Origin: JBBRVW01 sp038246545
GTDB taxonomy: Bacteria; Actinomycetota; Actinomycetes; JACCUZ01
Length of the DNA: 64,000 nucleotides
Assembly (NCBI GenBank): GCA_038246545.1
Contig: JBBRVW010000011.1
Location: 35,225-99,224 of the forward strand
Reading direction: 5' to 3'
Shown: positions 7,941 through 16,950 of the stretch, one piece after another
How the letters are laid out: every line of letters starts with the position of its first letter
Numbering within the stretch: the stretch's first letter is position 1
Translations under genes and position numbers: made by a program
The notes under the pieces: model-generated
What the model was told of the DNA's origin: nothing
The model's input: only the letters and a program-made list of their open reading frames with translations
Databases searched by the model: none

Positions 7941-8882
7941 ATGGCCTCGGGTAGACACGGGATCGTGGGCGTTCGCAAGGAGGAGCAGAGGACGACCTCG
8001 GGCGGAACGGCAGCGGAACTGGTCCAGCAGCGGGTGGCCGTGCAGGTCGCCGAGCTCACCGTCCAGGACGCCGCCGCTCGGAACGGTGACGAGCTCGCGG
8101 TGCACGACCTGCGGGTCGCCGCCCGCCGGCTCCGGTCGCTGCTGGCCACCTACCGACGAGTGCTCGACCGGACCGTCACCGACCCGGTCAGGGACGAGCT
8201 GCGCTGGCTCGGCGGCGAGACCGGCGCCGCACGGGACGCACAGGTCCAGCGAGCCCGGTTGCTGGCTCGGTTGGATGTGGTGCCAGGGGACCTGGTCCTC
8301 GGACCGGTACGCCGTCGGGTCGACCTCGAGCTCCAGTCTCACGAGCGTGCCGGAATCGACCGGATGCGCAGCGCCCTCGGGAGCCCGCGCCACGACCGCC
8401 TGCTGCACGCGCTGGGCGAGCTCGGGGACGCGCTGCCGTTCACGGACGCCGCGCAGCAACCGGCGGCCGAGCTGCTGCCACGAGTCGTGGGCCGGCAGGT
8501 GCGCCGCGTCGAGCAGGCGGCGCGTGCGGTCGACAGGTGCGCACCGGCGGGACGGGACGCCGCGCTCCACGAGGTGCGCAAGGCCGCGAAGCGGGCGCGC
8601 TACGCAGCCGAGTCCGCGACCGAGGTCGTCGGCAGCCGCGCCGTGCGGCTGACGGACCGGATGCGCGACCTCCAGGAGCTGCTGGGCGAGCACCAGGACG
8701 CCGTGACCGCGCGCGCCCTGCTCCGCGACCTGGGCGCCGCCGCGCACGCGTCGGCAGAGAACGGCTTCACGTTCGGTGTCCTGGGCGGGCTGGAGGACGT
8801 CGCCGCTGCCGAGGCCCGCGAGGGCTACCCGAAGGCGCTCCGGCGGGCCACGCAGAACTCGATGACGAGCTGGACCCGCTGA
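7941..8882 (+). CDS. CHAD domain protein
   Basis: A 313-residue, helix-rich, basic protein. Both CHAD signature helices are present: VHDLRVAARRLRSLL in the first half and LHEVRKAAKRARYAAES in the second. CHAD domains bind polyphosphate through conserved basic residues and often accompany CYTH phosphatases, but no CYTH domain is fused or adjacent here. ATG 7941 is used. An internal GTG at 7965, seven bases after TAGACA, is a possible leaderless start. Confidence 0.88.
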   Translation: MASGRHGIVGVRKEEQRTTSGGTAAELVQQRVAVQVAELTVQDAAARNGDELAVHDLRVAARRLRSLLATYRRVLDRTVTDPVRDELRWLGGETGAARDAQVQRARLLARLDVVPGDLVLGPVRRRVDLELQSHERAGIDRMRSALGSPRHDRLLHALGELGDALPFTDAAQQPAAELLPRVVGRQVRRVEQAARAVDRCAPAGRDAALHEVRKAAKRARYAAESATEVVGSRAVRLTDRMRDLQELLGEHQDAVTARALLRDLGAAAHASAENGFTFGVLGGLEDVAAAEAREGYPKALRRATQNSMTSWTR

Positions 8883-8894
8883 CGCAGCCGGCGG

Positions 8895-10025
8895 TCAGTC
8901 GCGGGCGGCCAGCGCGCGCCCGACGTTGCGGGCCTCGAGCCCGATCTCCCGCAGCAGCCCCGACAGCTCCGCCTTGATGCCGACGAAGTGCAGACCCCGG
9001 GCGACGGGCAGGTCGGCCGCGCCGTGCACCCGGGGTACGCCGCGCGCGTCCAGCACACCGAGGTGGCCGACCAGCGGCTCGAGGCCGGTGGTGAACCCGG
9101 TCGCTGCGATGACGACGTCCGGCTCGACGGTGCTCCCGTCGACGAGGTGCACGCGCGGACCGTCGACCGACTCCGTCGCCGCCACCACCGTGACCCGGCC
9201 GGAGCGAACGGCATCGACGATGCCGGTGTCGAGGATCGGCACGGTGCCGGTCTCGCGGAACTGGGTGTACGGGTTGCTGGTGCGAGGCAGCCCCTGCGCC
9301 GACAGGTCCGGCACGCTGAGCCGGCGCATCCCCGCGGCGAGCGGGTCCATCAGCCTCGCCGGCGCCCTCTTCAGCGCGACGCCGAACACCTGGCTCGGGA
9401 TCCCGTAGGTGTCCCGGCGCACGATGTTCGGCGGGGTCCGGACCGACAGCGTCACCCGGGCGCCGGCACCGAGCAGGTCCAGCGCGATCTCGGTGGCGGA
9501 GTTGCCCGCGCCGACGACGAGGACCTCCTTCCCGGCGTACGTCGACGGCTCGCGGTACTCAGCCGAGTGCAGCAGGTCGCCGGTGAACGTCTCGACCCCC
9601 GGCCAGTCCGGGCGCCGCGGCGTGTGGCTGTATCCGGTGGCGAGGACGACCCGTCCTGCCGGGCGGTCACCCGTGTCGGTACGCACCAGCCAGCCGGTGC
9701 CCGCCGCGTCGACCCGGCTCACGGTGACGCCGAGCTCGGGCGTCAGCCCGTGCGCCTCGGCGTACGAGGAGAGGTAGCGCACCAGGTCGTCGCGGGCCAC
9801 CCACCGGCCGTACTCGCGCGGGATCCGCAGGCCGGGCAGCGCGGACAGCCACCGCACGGTGTGCAGGTGCAGGCTGTTGTAGCGGGCGGCCCAGGAGGCG
9901 CCGACCTGGTCGGCGCGTTCCAGCAGCACCACCGTCGCCCCGGCGCGGACCAGTGCGGCCGAGGTGGCGAGGCCGGCCGGCCCGGCCCCGACGACGACGA
10001 CGGGGGCGGCTGCGGTCAGGGGCAC
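8895..10025 (-). CDS. FAD/NAD(P)-dependent flavin monooxygenase-like oxidoreductase
   Basis: About 376 residues. An N-terminal FAD-binding Rossmann motif, VVVGAGPAGLATSAALVRAG, is followed by the LERADQVGASWAARY segment seen in flavin monooxygenases and YUCCA-type enzymes. A second nucleotide motif, VLVVGAGNSATEIALDLLGAG (residue about 170), binds NADPH. The C-terminus has the ATGF motif (VIAATGFTTGLEP). These enzymes hydroxylate small organic substrates; the substrate is unknown. The start is uncertain: GTG 10025 or GTG 10034, neither with a clear ribosome site. Confidence 0.85.
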   Translation of the reverse strand: MPLTAAAPVVVVGAGPAGLATSAALVRAGATVVLLERADQVGASWAARYNSLHLHTVRWLSALPGLRIPREYGRWVARDDLVRYLSSYAEAHGLTPELGVTVSRVDAAGTGWLVRTDTGDRPAGRVVLATGYSHTPRRPDWPGVETFTGDLLHSAEYREPSTYAGKEVLVVGAGNSATEIALDLLGAGARVTLSVRTPPNIVRRDTYGIPSQVFGVALKRAPARLMDPLAAGMRRLSVPDLSAQGLPRTSNPYTQFRETGTVPILDTGIVDAVRSGRVTVVAATESVDGPRVHLVDGSTVEPDVVIAATGFTTGLEPLVGHLGVLDARGVPRVHGAADLPVARGLHFVGIKAELSGLLREIGLEARNVGRALAARD

Positions 10026-10060
10026 GGCCCACACGCTAGGGCTTCGGAGGCACGCGTCAG

Positions 10061-10561
10061 TCAGCCCGTGACCACGACGGGGGCCTCGGCACCGCGCGCG
10101 GTCAGCGTCGCCGGACCCGGCGCCAGGTCGACCGGCAGCGCAACCTCCCACCGTACCCGCCAGCCGTGTCGCGGGCCGGAGGCATCGGCGTACCCCAGCG
10201 TCCAGGCGTGGCCGTCCTGCTCGACCACCAGCGCGACGTGACGGGCGGCCGGCTGGGGCAGTGGCTTGGTCGGGCCGGAGCAGCCGGTCGACGACGACGT
10301 GTCGTTGCACCCGTCGAGGAACCACCGGCCGGTGACCGTCAGGTCCCCACCGGCCGCGACGGCGACGAGTGCGACGTCCCGTCCGCGCCGGTCGGTGGGC
10401 AGCGGCGTCGGGGTCGTCGGCGCCGCCTGCCCCACTGCGCTGATCTGCGGTCCCACGCAGGACGCCGCCGACGACGCGGGCACCGTCAGGCCCATGGCGG
10501 CCGCCGCCGTGGCGAGCACGGCCAGCCGCCGACTCCGCGTCAGCCACCGGCCACCCGTCAT
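10061..10561 (-). CDS. Secreted protein, unknown
   Basis: A 166-residue protein with a signal peptide (basic start, hydrophobic core LAVLATAAAAMGLTV, cleavage likely after PASSAAS). The mature part has cysteines in FLDGCNDTSSSTGC, probably disulfide-bonded, and looks beta-rich. ATG 10561 has the ribosome site GGAGGTGG. The function is not recognisable. It lies just upstream of the flavoprotein on the same strand. Confidence 0.7.
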   Translation of the reverse strand: MTGGRWLTRSRRLAVLATAAAAMGLTVPASSAASCVGPQISAVGQAAPTTPTPLPTDRRGRDVALVAVAAGGDLTVTGRWFLDGCNDTSSSTGCSGPTKPLPQPAARHVALVVEQDGHAWTLGYADASGPRHGWRVRWEVALPVDLAPGPATLTARGAEAPVVVTG

Positions 10562-10746
10562 CACGCCACCTCCACGTCGCACTGACGGTACCGAGGGGCT
10601 CGCGGTTCCCGAACCCGACGCACGAGTCCCAACGCACCCCCAGCACCGGCCCAACGCCTGGCTAACGCTGAATCCCGTCGGCTCCCGCGCACGCACTACT
10701 CATGCCGCGGCTGCACACCGCATCCGCACCGAACATGGAGGCCCTC

Positions 10747-11139
10747 ATGCGTCGATCGCTCACCGTCGCTGCTCTCAGCACCGCGCTCCTCGTCAGCGGC
10801 GCTCCCCTGGCCACCTCAGCTGCCGCGAAGGGCGGCGACGCGACCATCCGGACCGGGTCGTGCAGCGGCACGGCCGACTGGAAGCTCAAGGCGAAGCACG
10901 ACAACGGCCGGATCGAGCTCGAGTGGGAGGTCGACTCGAACCGGGTCGGCCAGACCTGGCGGGTGCGTGTGCGTGACAACGGTGTGCGGGTCGTCGCTAC
11001 GGGAGCCACCACGGCCGGGGCGAGCGGGTCCTTCAGCGTCGGCCTCCGGGTCGCGAACCGGGCCGGCACCGACGGCTTCGTCGCCCGGGCGACCGATCTC
11101 GCGAGCGGCCAGACCTGCGTCGGGCGGCTGTCGCTCTAG
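10747..11139 (+). CDS. Small secreted protein, unknown
   Basis: A 130-residue protein with a clear signal peptide (MRRSLTVAALSTALLVSGAP, cleavage near ATSAAA). The mature domain is beta-rich, with two cysteines (TGSCSG and GQTCVG) at its ends that may form a disulfide. ATG 10747 is preceded by GGAGG. It converges with the next gene, leaving 11 bases between stops. No family is recognised. Confidence 0.75.
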   Translation: MRRSLTVAALSTALLVSGAPLATSAAAKGGDATIRTGSCSGTADWKLKAKHDNGRIELEWEVDSNRVGQTWRVRVRDNGVRVVATGATTAGASGSFSVGLRVANRAGTDGFVARATDLASGQTCVGRLSL

Positions 11140-11150
11140 CAGCTGCATTC

Positions 11151-11855
11151 TCAGTCGGTCTCGGCGGGCGCGAAGACCACCGCGACCTCGAGGTCCTCGG
11201 TGACGTCCAGGAACCGGTGGTCGACACGCCGCGGCACGTAGGCGACCGTGCCGGTCGACACCGGGGTGCTGCGGCCGTCGACCTCGAGGTGCGCGGCGCC
11301 GGCCGTGACGACGTAGACCTCGTCCTCCTGGTGCGGCGACTGGTCGTCGACGCCGCCGGCCGGGATCCGGTAGATCCCGGCGCTGAGTGCGTCGACGCGG
11401 ACCCACTCGGCGTACCGCCCCTCGGCGACCTGGTCGCGGTGGAGCACGACGGCGTCCGTGCGGGCCGGCGACCGGCCGCGCGACGGCCAGAACGGCCACT
11501 CCTCGAACCTCGACGCGCGACCGGAGCCGTCGCCTGCGAACGTGACGACCCAGAGATCGAGGTACTCCTGCCGCACCGGCTCGCCGTAGCGCACCAGCAC
11601 CTTCGCCACCCCGGTGTCGTGGGACGCCGCAACGACCTCCGCCGACATCGTGAACACCTCGTCCGGCCCGTCGCGCTCCTCGTCCCACAGGACACGGATC
11701 GCCGCGAGCCCGACGACAGGCTCGTCGTACGGGGTGACGAGGTAGCGCGCGTCGTGGGTGAACAGCTCGTCGAGCAGCCCGGTGCCGGGCGCCCGCCAGG
11801 CACGCTCGTACGTCGCCACCCACGCGAGCAGTGCCTCGTGCTGGTCCGCGGCCAT
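11151..11855 (-). CDS. SnoaL-like (NTF2 fold) plus cupin two-domain protein
   Basis: A 234-residue protein. Residues 1-125 resemble a SnoaL/NTF2-like domain (YERAWRAPGTGLLDELFTHD, WDEERDGPDEVFTMSAEVVA). Residues 150-230 form a cupin with the metal or sugar-binding strand signature HQEDEVYVVTAG and VPRRVDHRF. Its ATG shares one base with the stop of the upstream PfkB kinase (TGATG), so the two are one operon. The cupin histidine and glutamate suggest metal binding. The substrate is unknown. Confidence 0.75.
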   Translation of the reverse strand: MAADQHEALLAWVATYERAWRAPGTGLLDELFTHDARYLVTPYDEPVVGLAAIRVLWDEERDGPDEVFTMSAEVVAASHDTGVAKVLVRYGEPVRQEYLDLWVVTFAGDGSGRASRFEEWPFWPSRGRSPARTDAVVLHRDQVAEGRYAEWVRVDALSAGIYRIPAGGVDDQSPHQEDEVYVVTAGAAHLEVDGRSTPVSTGTVAYVPRRVDHRFLDVTEDLEVAVVFAPAETD

Positions 11856-12802
11856 CAACCCCACCGGGTGAGCTCCGCGACCCGCGGCGGGTCGGCACCG
11901 GGACGCGAGCAGGTGATGGCCGACACCTCGATGCACTGGTCGACGAGCCGCGCGAGGTCGTCGACCGTCAGTGCGCGCAGCGCCTCGCGGCGGTCGGCGC
12001 CGAGCAGGTCACGACCGGCCAGCCCGGCGAGCAGTGCACCCATGAACGAGTCGCCCGCACCCACGGTGTCCGCCACGTCGACCGCCATGCCCGGACGGCT
12101 CAGCGCGCCGGCGCCCGCGCCGACGGCGACCGCGCCGTCGCCGCCGCCGGTGATGACGACCATGGCCGGCCCCTGCGCCTGCCACTCGGCCGCCACCTCC
12201 TCCGGAGCCCGACCCGGCTCGAGGAACGCCACGTCCTCGTCGCTCGCCTTGACCACGTCGACGACGGCGAGCATCTCGTGCACCACGGCGAGCACTTCCT
12301 CGCGCGGCCCCATCAGCAGGTGCCTGATGTTCGGGTCGAACGACACCGTGGCCGTGGCCGCGGCCCGGGCGGCGAGCCGGCGCAGCACGGCACCACCCGG
12401 CGGCGTCGTCAGCCCGAGGGAGCCGACGTGCAGGGCGTCGGCGCCCTCGAGCGCGTCGGCGAGCTCCGCGTCGGTCCACTGCCAGTCGGCGGTGCCGTCG
12501 ACCCGGAAGTCGTAGGCCGCGGAGCCGTCGGGCTCCAGCACGACGATCGCGAGCGAGGAGGGCTCGGTCGCCACGACGCTGTGCGACAGGTCGACACCGT
12601 TGTCGGCGAGGTGGGCACGCAGGCGCCGTCCGAGCACGTCGTCGGAGAGCCGCGCGAGCATCCGGGCGGTCACGCCGAGCCGCGCCAGACCCACGGCGAC
12701 GTTGCCCGGGCTGCCACCCGGGGCCGCGCGGAACACGCCCTCGGCCCCCGCGGGGACCATGTCGGTGATGAGCTCGCCTGCGACAGCGACGACCGTGGTC
12801 AC
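11855..12802 (-). CDS. PfkB-family carbohydrate kinase, probably fructokinase
   Basis: A 315-residue ribokinase-fold kinase. It has the N-terminal GGSPGNVAVGLARLG substrate-binding motif and the C-terminal anion-hole and catalytic-base motif DTVGAGDSFMGALLAG. Next to it, divergently, is an amylosucrase, which releases fructose from sucrose; phosphorylating that fructose is the simplest role. Ketohexokinase or adenosine kinase activity cannot be excluded from sequence. GTG 12802 lies six bases after a -10 (TAGTTT), so the mRNA is probably leaderless. Confidence 0.88.
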   Translation of the reverse strand: MTTVVAVAGELITDMVPAGAEGVFRAAPGGSPGNVAVGLARLGVTARMLARLSDDVLGRRLRAHLADNGVDLSHSVVATEPSSLAIVVLEPDGSAAYDFRVDGTADWQWTDAELADALEGADALHVGSLGLTTPPGGAVLRRLAARAAATATVSFDPNIRHLLMGPREEVLAVVHEMLAVVDVVKASDEDVAFLEPGRAPEEVAAEWQAQGPAMVVITGGGDGAVAVGAGAGALSRPGMAVDVADTVGAGDSFMGALLAGLAGRDLLGADRREALRALTVDDLARLVDQCIEVSAITCSRPGADPPRVAELTRWG

Positions 12803-12834
12803 CCCGGGAAACTACCGCCCCTACGATCTGGGTG
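12803..12834. promoter_or_regulatory. Bidirectional leaderless promoter pair (kinase/amylosucrase)
   Basis: Only 32 bases separate the divergent starts. On the minus strand TAGTTT (12809-12814) lies six bases before the kinase GTG. On the plus strand TACGAT (12822-12827) lies seven bases before the amylosucrase ATG. Both spacings place the transcription start at the start codon. The -35 regions fall inside the opposing genes, so the two promoters overlap and may exclude each other. Confidence 0.6.
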
Positions 12835-14817
12835 ATGGCCGTCCCGAACTCGGGTCCCGAGTCACGGGACCGCGCCCGCGCGGTGCTCGACGCGCTGCTC
12901 CCCGCCGTCCGGTCCCGGGCGGTCGCCGGCCTCGGCCCCGTCGAGGGCGAGGGCCTCGCCGCGCGGCTCGAGCAGCACCACCTCGACCTGGTCGAGCCGC
13001 TCGACGGGCTGTACGGCGCCGAGCTCGAGGTCGACGGCCTGACCGCACTGGTCGGGGGGCTCCTCGACCGCACGGTCGGGGCCGCACTCACCCGGCCCGC
13101 GCCGCTGCGGGCGTCGGACCGACGGCGCGAGGTCGACCCCGGCTGGTTCCAGCGGTCCCGGATGGTCGGCTACGTGGCGTACGTCGACCGGTTCGCCGGC
13201 GACCTGCGCGGCGTGCGCGACCGGCTCGACTACCTGGCCGAGCTCGGGGTCACCTATGTGCACCTCATGCCGTTGCTCGCACCGCGCGAGGGCGACAGCG
13301 ACGGGGGCTACGCCGTCGTCGACTACGACGCAGTCGACCCGCGGTTGGGCACGATGGCCGACCTCGAGGACCTCGCTGCCGACCTGCACGCCCGCGGGAT
13401 GTCGCTGTGCATCGACCTGGTCCTCAACCACACGGCAGCCGAGCACCCGTGGGCGCGCGCCGCGGCGGCCGGCGACCCGGCGTACCGCGGGTACTACCTG
13501 ATCTATCCCGACCGGGCGCTCCCGGACCGCTACGAGCGGACCTTGCCCGAGGTCTTCCCGGACCAGGCACCCGGCAGCTTCACCCACGTCGAAGGCGTCG
13601 GCTGGGTGTGGACGACCTTCAACTCCTTCCAGTGGGACCTGGACTGGACCAACCCCGCGGTCTTCGGCGAGATGCTCGCGACGATGCTGCGGCTGGCCGA
13701 CCACGGGGTCGACGTGCTCCGGCTCGACGCGGCGCCGTTCCTCTGGAAGCGCGAGGGCACCGACTGCCAGAACCAGCCCGAGGTGCACCTCGTGCTGCAG
13801 GCGCTGCGCGCGCTCGTCACCGTCGGCACACCGGGGGTGGCCTTCAAGGCCGAGGCGATCGTCGCGCCGCAGCACCTCGTGCAGTACCTCGGCGGCCACG
13901 AGCGCTTCCGGCCCGAGTGCGACCTGGCGTACCACAACCAGCTCATGGTGCTGCTGTGGTCGACGCTGGCCACCCGCGACACCCGGCTCGCCCGCACCGC
14001 CCTGGGACGGATGCAGCCCGCGCCGAGCAGCACCTCGTGGGTCACCTACCTGCGCTGCCACGACGACATCGGCTGGGCGGTGTCCGACGAGGACGCCTGG
14101 GCGTGCGGGCTCGACCCGCGCGCCCACCGGTCGTTCCTCTCCGACTTCTACGCCGGACTGCACCCCGGGTCGTTCGCCCGCGGTGCGGCCTTCCAGGCGA
14201 ACCCGCGCACCGGCGACCGCCGCATCTCCGGCAGCGCCGCCTCGCTGGTGGGGCTCGACGCGGCGCTCGACTCCGGCGACGCCGTCGAGGCCGCGATCGC
14301 GGGCGACCGGCTGCTGATGCTCTACAGCGTGGTCTACGTCTTCGGCGGCGTGCCGCTGCTGTACATGGGCGACGAGCTCGCCCAGCGCAACGACCCGCAC
14401 TGGGCCGACGACCCGGTCCACGCCGGCGACAACCGGTGGCTGCACCGGCCGCCCTGGGACCGGGCGGGGGCCGCACGACGTCACGACCCGACCACGGTCG
14501 AAGGGCGGGTGTTCGCCGGGCTCGCCGAGCTGGCCCGGGCCCGCGCGGGGCTCGTGCACCTGCGCGCCGGCGGCAGCACCGAGGTCCTGGACGTCGGCGA
14601 CGACCGGGTGCTCGCCGTGCTGCGGCGGCACCCGCGCAGCGGCCGGCTGGTCGCCCTGGCCGCCTTCAACGACCAGCCGGTACGGCTGCCGCGGCGGTCC
14701 GCCCTGGCGTGCTTCCCCGGCCCGGCACACCTGGTCCTCGCCGGCCCCGGGGTCGAGCTGCACGACGACGGGCTGGTGCTGCCGCCGTGGTCGTACGCCT
14801 GGGTCACCGAGGACTGA
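12835..14817 (+). CDS. Amylosucrase (GH13 family)
   Basis: A 660-residue enzyme that builds alpha-1,4-glucan from sucrose and releases fructose. An N-terminal helical domain (1-100) precedes the GH13 barrel, which opens with VGYVAYVDRFAGDLRGVRD. DGGYAVVDYDAVDP and CIDLVLNHTAAEHPWA are typical of the family. The catalytic residues are Asp298 (VLRLDAAPF), Glu340 (FKAEAIV) and Asp411 (RCHDDIGW). The C-terminal beta domain ends at PPWSYAWVTED. Length matches known amylosucrases (about 630-660). ATG 12835 is chosen over GTG 12832 because of the -10 spacing. There is no signal peptide. Confidence 0.92.
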   Translation: MAVPNSGPESRDRARAVLDALLPAVRSRAVAGLGPVEGEGLAARLEQHHLDLVEPLDGLYGAELEVDGLTALVGGLLDRTVGAALTRPAPLRASDRRREVDPGWFQRSRMVGYVAYVDRFAGDLRGVRDRLDYLAELGVTYVHLMPLLAPREGDSDGGYAVVDYDAVDPRLGTMADLEDLAADLHARGMSLCIDLVLNHTAAEHPWARAAAAGDPAYRGYYLIYPDRALPDRYERTLPEVFPDQAPGSFTHVEGVGWVWTTFNSFQWDLDWTNPAVFGEMLATMLRLADHGVDVLRLDAAPFLWKREGTDCQNQPEVHLVLQALRALVTVGTPGVAFKAEAIVAPQHLVQYLGGHERFRPECDLAYHNQLMVLLWSTLATRDTRLARTALGRMQPAPSSTSWVTYLRCHDDIGWAVSDEDAWACGLDPRAHRSFLSDFYAGLHPGSFARGAAFQANPRTGDRRISGSAASLVGLDAALDSGDAVEAAIAGDRLLMLYSVVYVFGGVPLLYMGDELAQRNDPHWADDPVHAGDNRWLHRPPWDRAGAARRHDPTTVEGRVFAGLAELARARAGLVHLRAGGSTEVLDVGDDRVLAVLRRHPRSGRLVALAAFNDQPVRLPRRSALACFPGPAHLVLAGPGVELHDDGLVLPPWSYAWVTED

Positions 14818-14868
14818 CCACCGTCATCAGGCGGTCGTTGAGGCCGCGCGGGCCGGGGCCGGTGCAGG

Positions 14869-15837
14869 TCAGAAGCCGCGGACGTCGTGCGGGCGGTAGG
14901 GCTCCTCGAGCACCGCGACGTCGTCGTCGGTGAGCTCGAGGTCGAGCGCCGCCACGGCGTCGTCGAGGTGCTCGGGCCTGGTCGCACCGACGATCGGCGC
15001 GACGACACTCGGTCGGCTGGCGACCCAGGCGAGCGCGACCTGTGCGCGGGGCACACCACGCGCCTCGGCCACCTGCGCGACCCGGGACGCGACCTCGCGG
15101 TCCCCGTCGTCGTACAGCGTCCGGCCGAAGCCGTCGGTGTCCCCGCGCGCGGTGGACTCGTCCCAGTCGCGGGTCAGCCGGCCGCGCGCCAGCGGGCTCC
15201 ACGGGATCACGCCGACGCCCTCGTCGAGGCACAGCGGCAGCATCTCCCGCTCCTCCTCGCGGTAGAGCAGGTTGTAGTGGTTCTGCATCGTGGCGAAGCG
15301 CGTCCAGCCGTGGAGGTCGGCCACGTAGAGCGCCTGCGCGAACTGCCACGCGGCCATGGAGGACGCCCCCAGGTAACGCGCCTTGCCGGCCTTGACCACG
15401 TCGTGCAGCGCCTCGAGGGTCTCCTCGACCGGCACCTCGGGGTCCCACCGGTGGATCTGGTACAGGTCGACGTAGTCGGTGCCGAGCCGGACCAGGCTGG
15501 CGTCGATCTCGGCCATGATCGCCTTGCGCGAGAGCCCGCCGCCGTTGGGCCCGGGCCGCATCCGGCCGTGCACCTTCGTGGCGATGACGACGTCCTCGCG
15601 GCGGGTGAGCCGGTTGAGTGCCCGCCCCACGATCTCCTCGCTCGAGCCGTCGGAGTAGACGTTCGCCGTGTCGAAGAAGTTGACGCCGAGGTCGAGCGCC
15701 TTGGCGAGGAACGGTCGGCTGGCCTCCTCGCCGAGCGTCCACTCGTGGTTGCCCCGGTCCGGCTCGCCGAAGCTCATGCAGCCGAGGCAGAGCCGGGACA
15801 CCTCGAGGCCGGTCGATCCGAGCCGCACATAGTCCAT
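14869..15837 (-). CDS. Aldo/keto reductase
   Basis: A 322-residue NADPH-dependent reductase of carbonyl groups. It has the GSTGLEVSRLCLGCMSFG start, NFFDTANVYSDGSSEEIVG with the catalytic Asp and Tyr, the Lys in VIATKVHGRM, and the His in DLYQIHRWD. PIVGATRPEHLDDA at the C-terminus binds the cofactor. It resembles the YajO/Tas-like AKR group. It is adjacent to the LacI regulator on the same strand, but 43 bases apart. The substrate is unknown. Confidence 0.9.
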   Translation of the reverse strand: MDYVRLGSTGLEVSRLCLGCMSFGEPDRGNHEWTLGEEASRPFLAKALDLGVNFFDTANVYSDGSSEEIVGRALNRLTRREDVVIATKVHGRMRPGPNGGGLSRKAIMAEIDASLVRLGTDYVDLYQIHRWDPEVPVEETLEALHDVVKAGKARYLGASSMAAWQFAQALYVADLHGWTRFATMQNHYNLLYREEEREMLPLCLDEGVGVIPWSPLARGRLTRDWDESTARGDTDGFGRTLYDDGDREVASRVAQVAEARGVPRAQVALAWVASRPSVVAPIVGATRPEHLDDAVAALDLELTDDDVAVLEEPYRPHDVRGF

Positions 15838-15880
15838 GCCCTCGATCCTGCTCCTGCTGAGCGGCCTCGAACCTGCCGAG

Positions 15881-16903
15881 TCAGCAGCTGGACCGCGGCG
15901 GTGCCGTGGTGCGTCGCACGACGAGCCGGGTCGGGACGGTGACCGACGGCGGCGTCGGCGGGTCGTCGAGCTCGTCGTCGAGCGCATCCAGGAGCAGCCG
16001 CGCCGCCAGCTCGCCCTGCTCACGCACCGGCTGCGCCACCGTGGTCAGGTCGAAGAACTCGGCCATCTCGTGGTCGTCGATGCCGATGACGGAGACGTCC
16101 TCCGGCACCCGCAAGCCGGTCTCGCGCACGGCGTGCACCGCGCCGACCGCCATCTCGTCGGAGGCGGCGAACACGGCGGTCGGACGCCGCTCCGCCCCGA
16201 GCAACAACCGGGTCGCCGCAAGCCCGCCGCGGACCGTGAAGTCGCCGACGACCTCCAGCCCGGGCTCGAGCGGCAGGCCGGCTCCAGACATCGCCGATCG
16301 GTAGCCGTTGAGGCGGTCGAGCGGTGCGGCGAAGTCGAGCTGCTCCTCCAGCGAGCCGCCGACGTAGCCGATCCGCCGGTGCCCCAGCTCGAGCAGGTGC
16401 CGCATCGCGATGTGCGCCGTCTCGACGTCGTCGATGCGGACGCAGGACCAGCCGGGGACCGTGGCGCCGACGACCGCGACCGGCCGGTCGAGCCTGGTCA
16501 GGGCGGCGACCTCCTCGTCCGTCGGAGTCAGGCTCAGGAGGAGGATCGCGTCGACCCGCTTGCGCAGGAGGTGGGTGCGGAACACCCGGTGCCGCGCGGC
16601 GGTGTCACCCGCCAGGTTGTAGAGCAGCAGGTCGTAGCCGGCCTCGCGCAGCAGCTGCTCGGCGCCCCGGATGACCGACCCGTAGAACCACCGGGTGACG
16701 AAGGGCACGATCACGCCGACCGCCATGGTCTGCCCGCTGGCGAGACTGGCGGCGTGCGGGGACGCGACGTAGTCGAGCCGGGCGGCGACCTGCAGCACCT
16801 TAACCCGCGTCTCGTCGGACACCCGCGGCAGGCCGCGCAGGGCACGCGAGACGGTCGCCGTCGACACCCCCACCTCGCGGGCGACGTCCTTGATGCTCGT
16901 CAT
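15881..16903 (-). CDS. LacI-family transcriptional regulator, probable cellobiose repressor
   Basis: A 340-residue repressor. The N-terminal HTH reads IKDVAREVGVSTATVSRALRG, with the hinge helix near LASGQTMAVGVIVPF. The periplasmic-binding-like sensor domain includes VFAASDEMAVGAVHAV and VIGIDDHEMAEFF. It is divergent from the GH1 beta-glucosidase and lies in the same cluster as the sugar importer, so it is probably the CebR-type repressor of both. A matching operator (GTAAACGTTTAC) is found upstream of the importer's binding protein. Confidence 0.9.
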   Translation of the reverse strand: MTSIKDVAREVGVSTATVSRALRGLPRVSDETRVKVLQVAARLDYVASPHAASLASGQTMAVGVIVPFVTRWFYGSVIRGAEQLLREAGYDLLLYNLAGDTAARHRVFRTHLLRKRVDAILLLSLTPTDEEVAALTRLDRPVAVVGATVPGWSCVRIDDVETAHIAMRHLLELGHRRIGYVGGSLEEQLDFAAPLDRLNGYRSAMSGAGLPLEPGLEVVGDFTVRGGLAATRLLLGAERRPTAVFAASDEMAVGAVHAVRETGLRVPEDVSVIGIDDHEMAEFFDLTTVAQPVREQGELAARLLLDALDDELDDPPTPPSVTVPTRLVVRRTTAPPRSSC

Positions 16904-16950
16904 CCGGCCGCCACTGCCCAGGTGGCGCGAGCCGTCATACGGTGGCCGTC

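Noticed and set aside
12600..14933. Large Arg/Ala-rich frame over the amylosucrase gene
   Set aside because: It is a shadow; the amylosucrase frame holds the catalytic residues.
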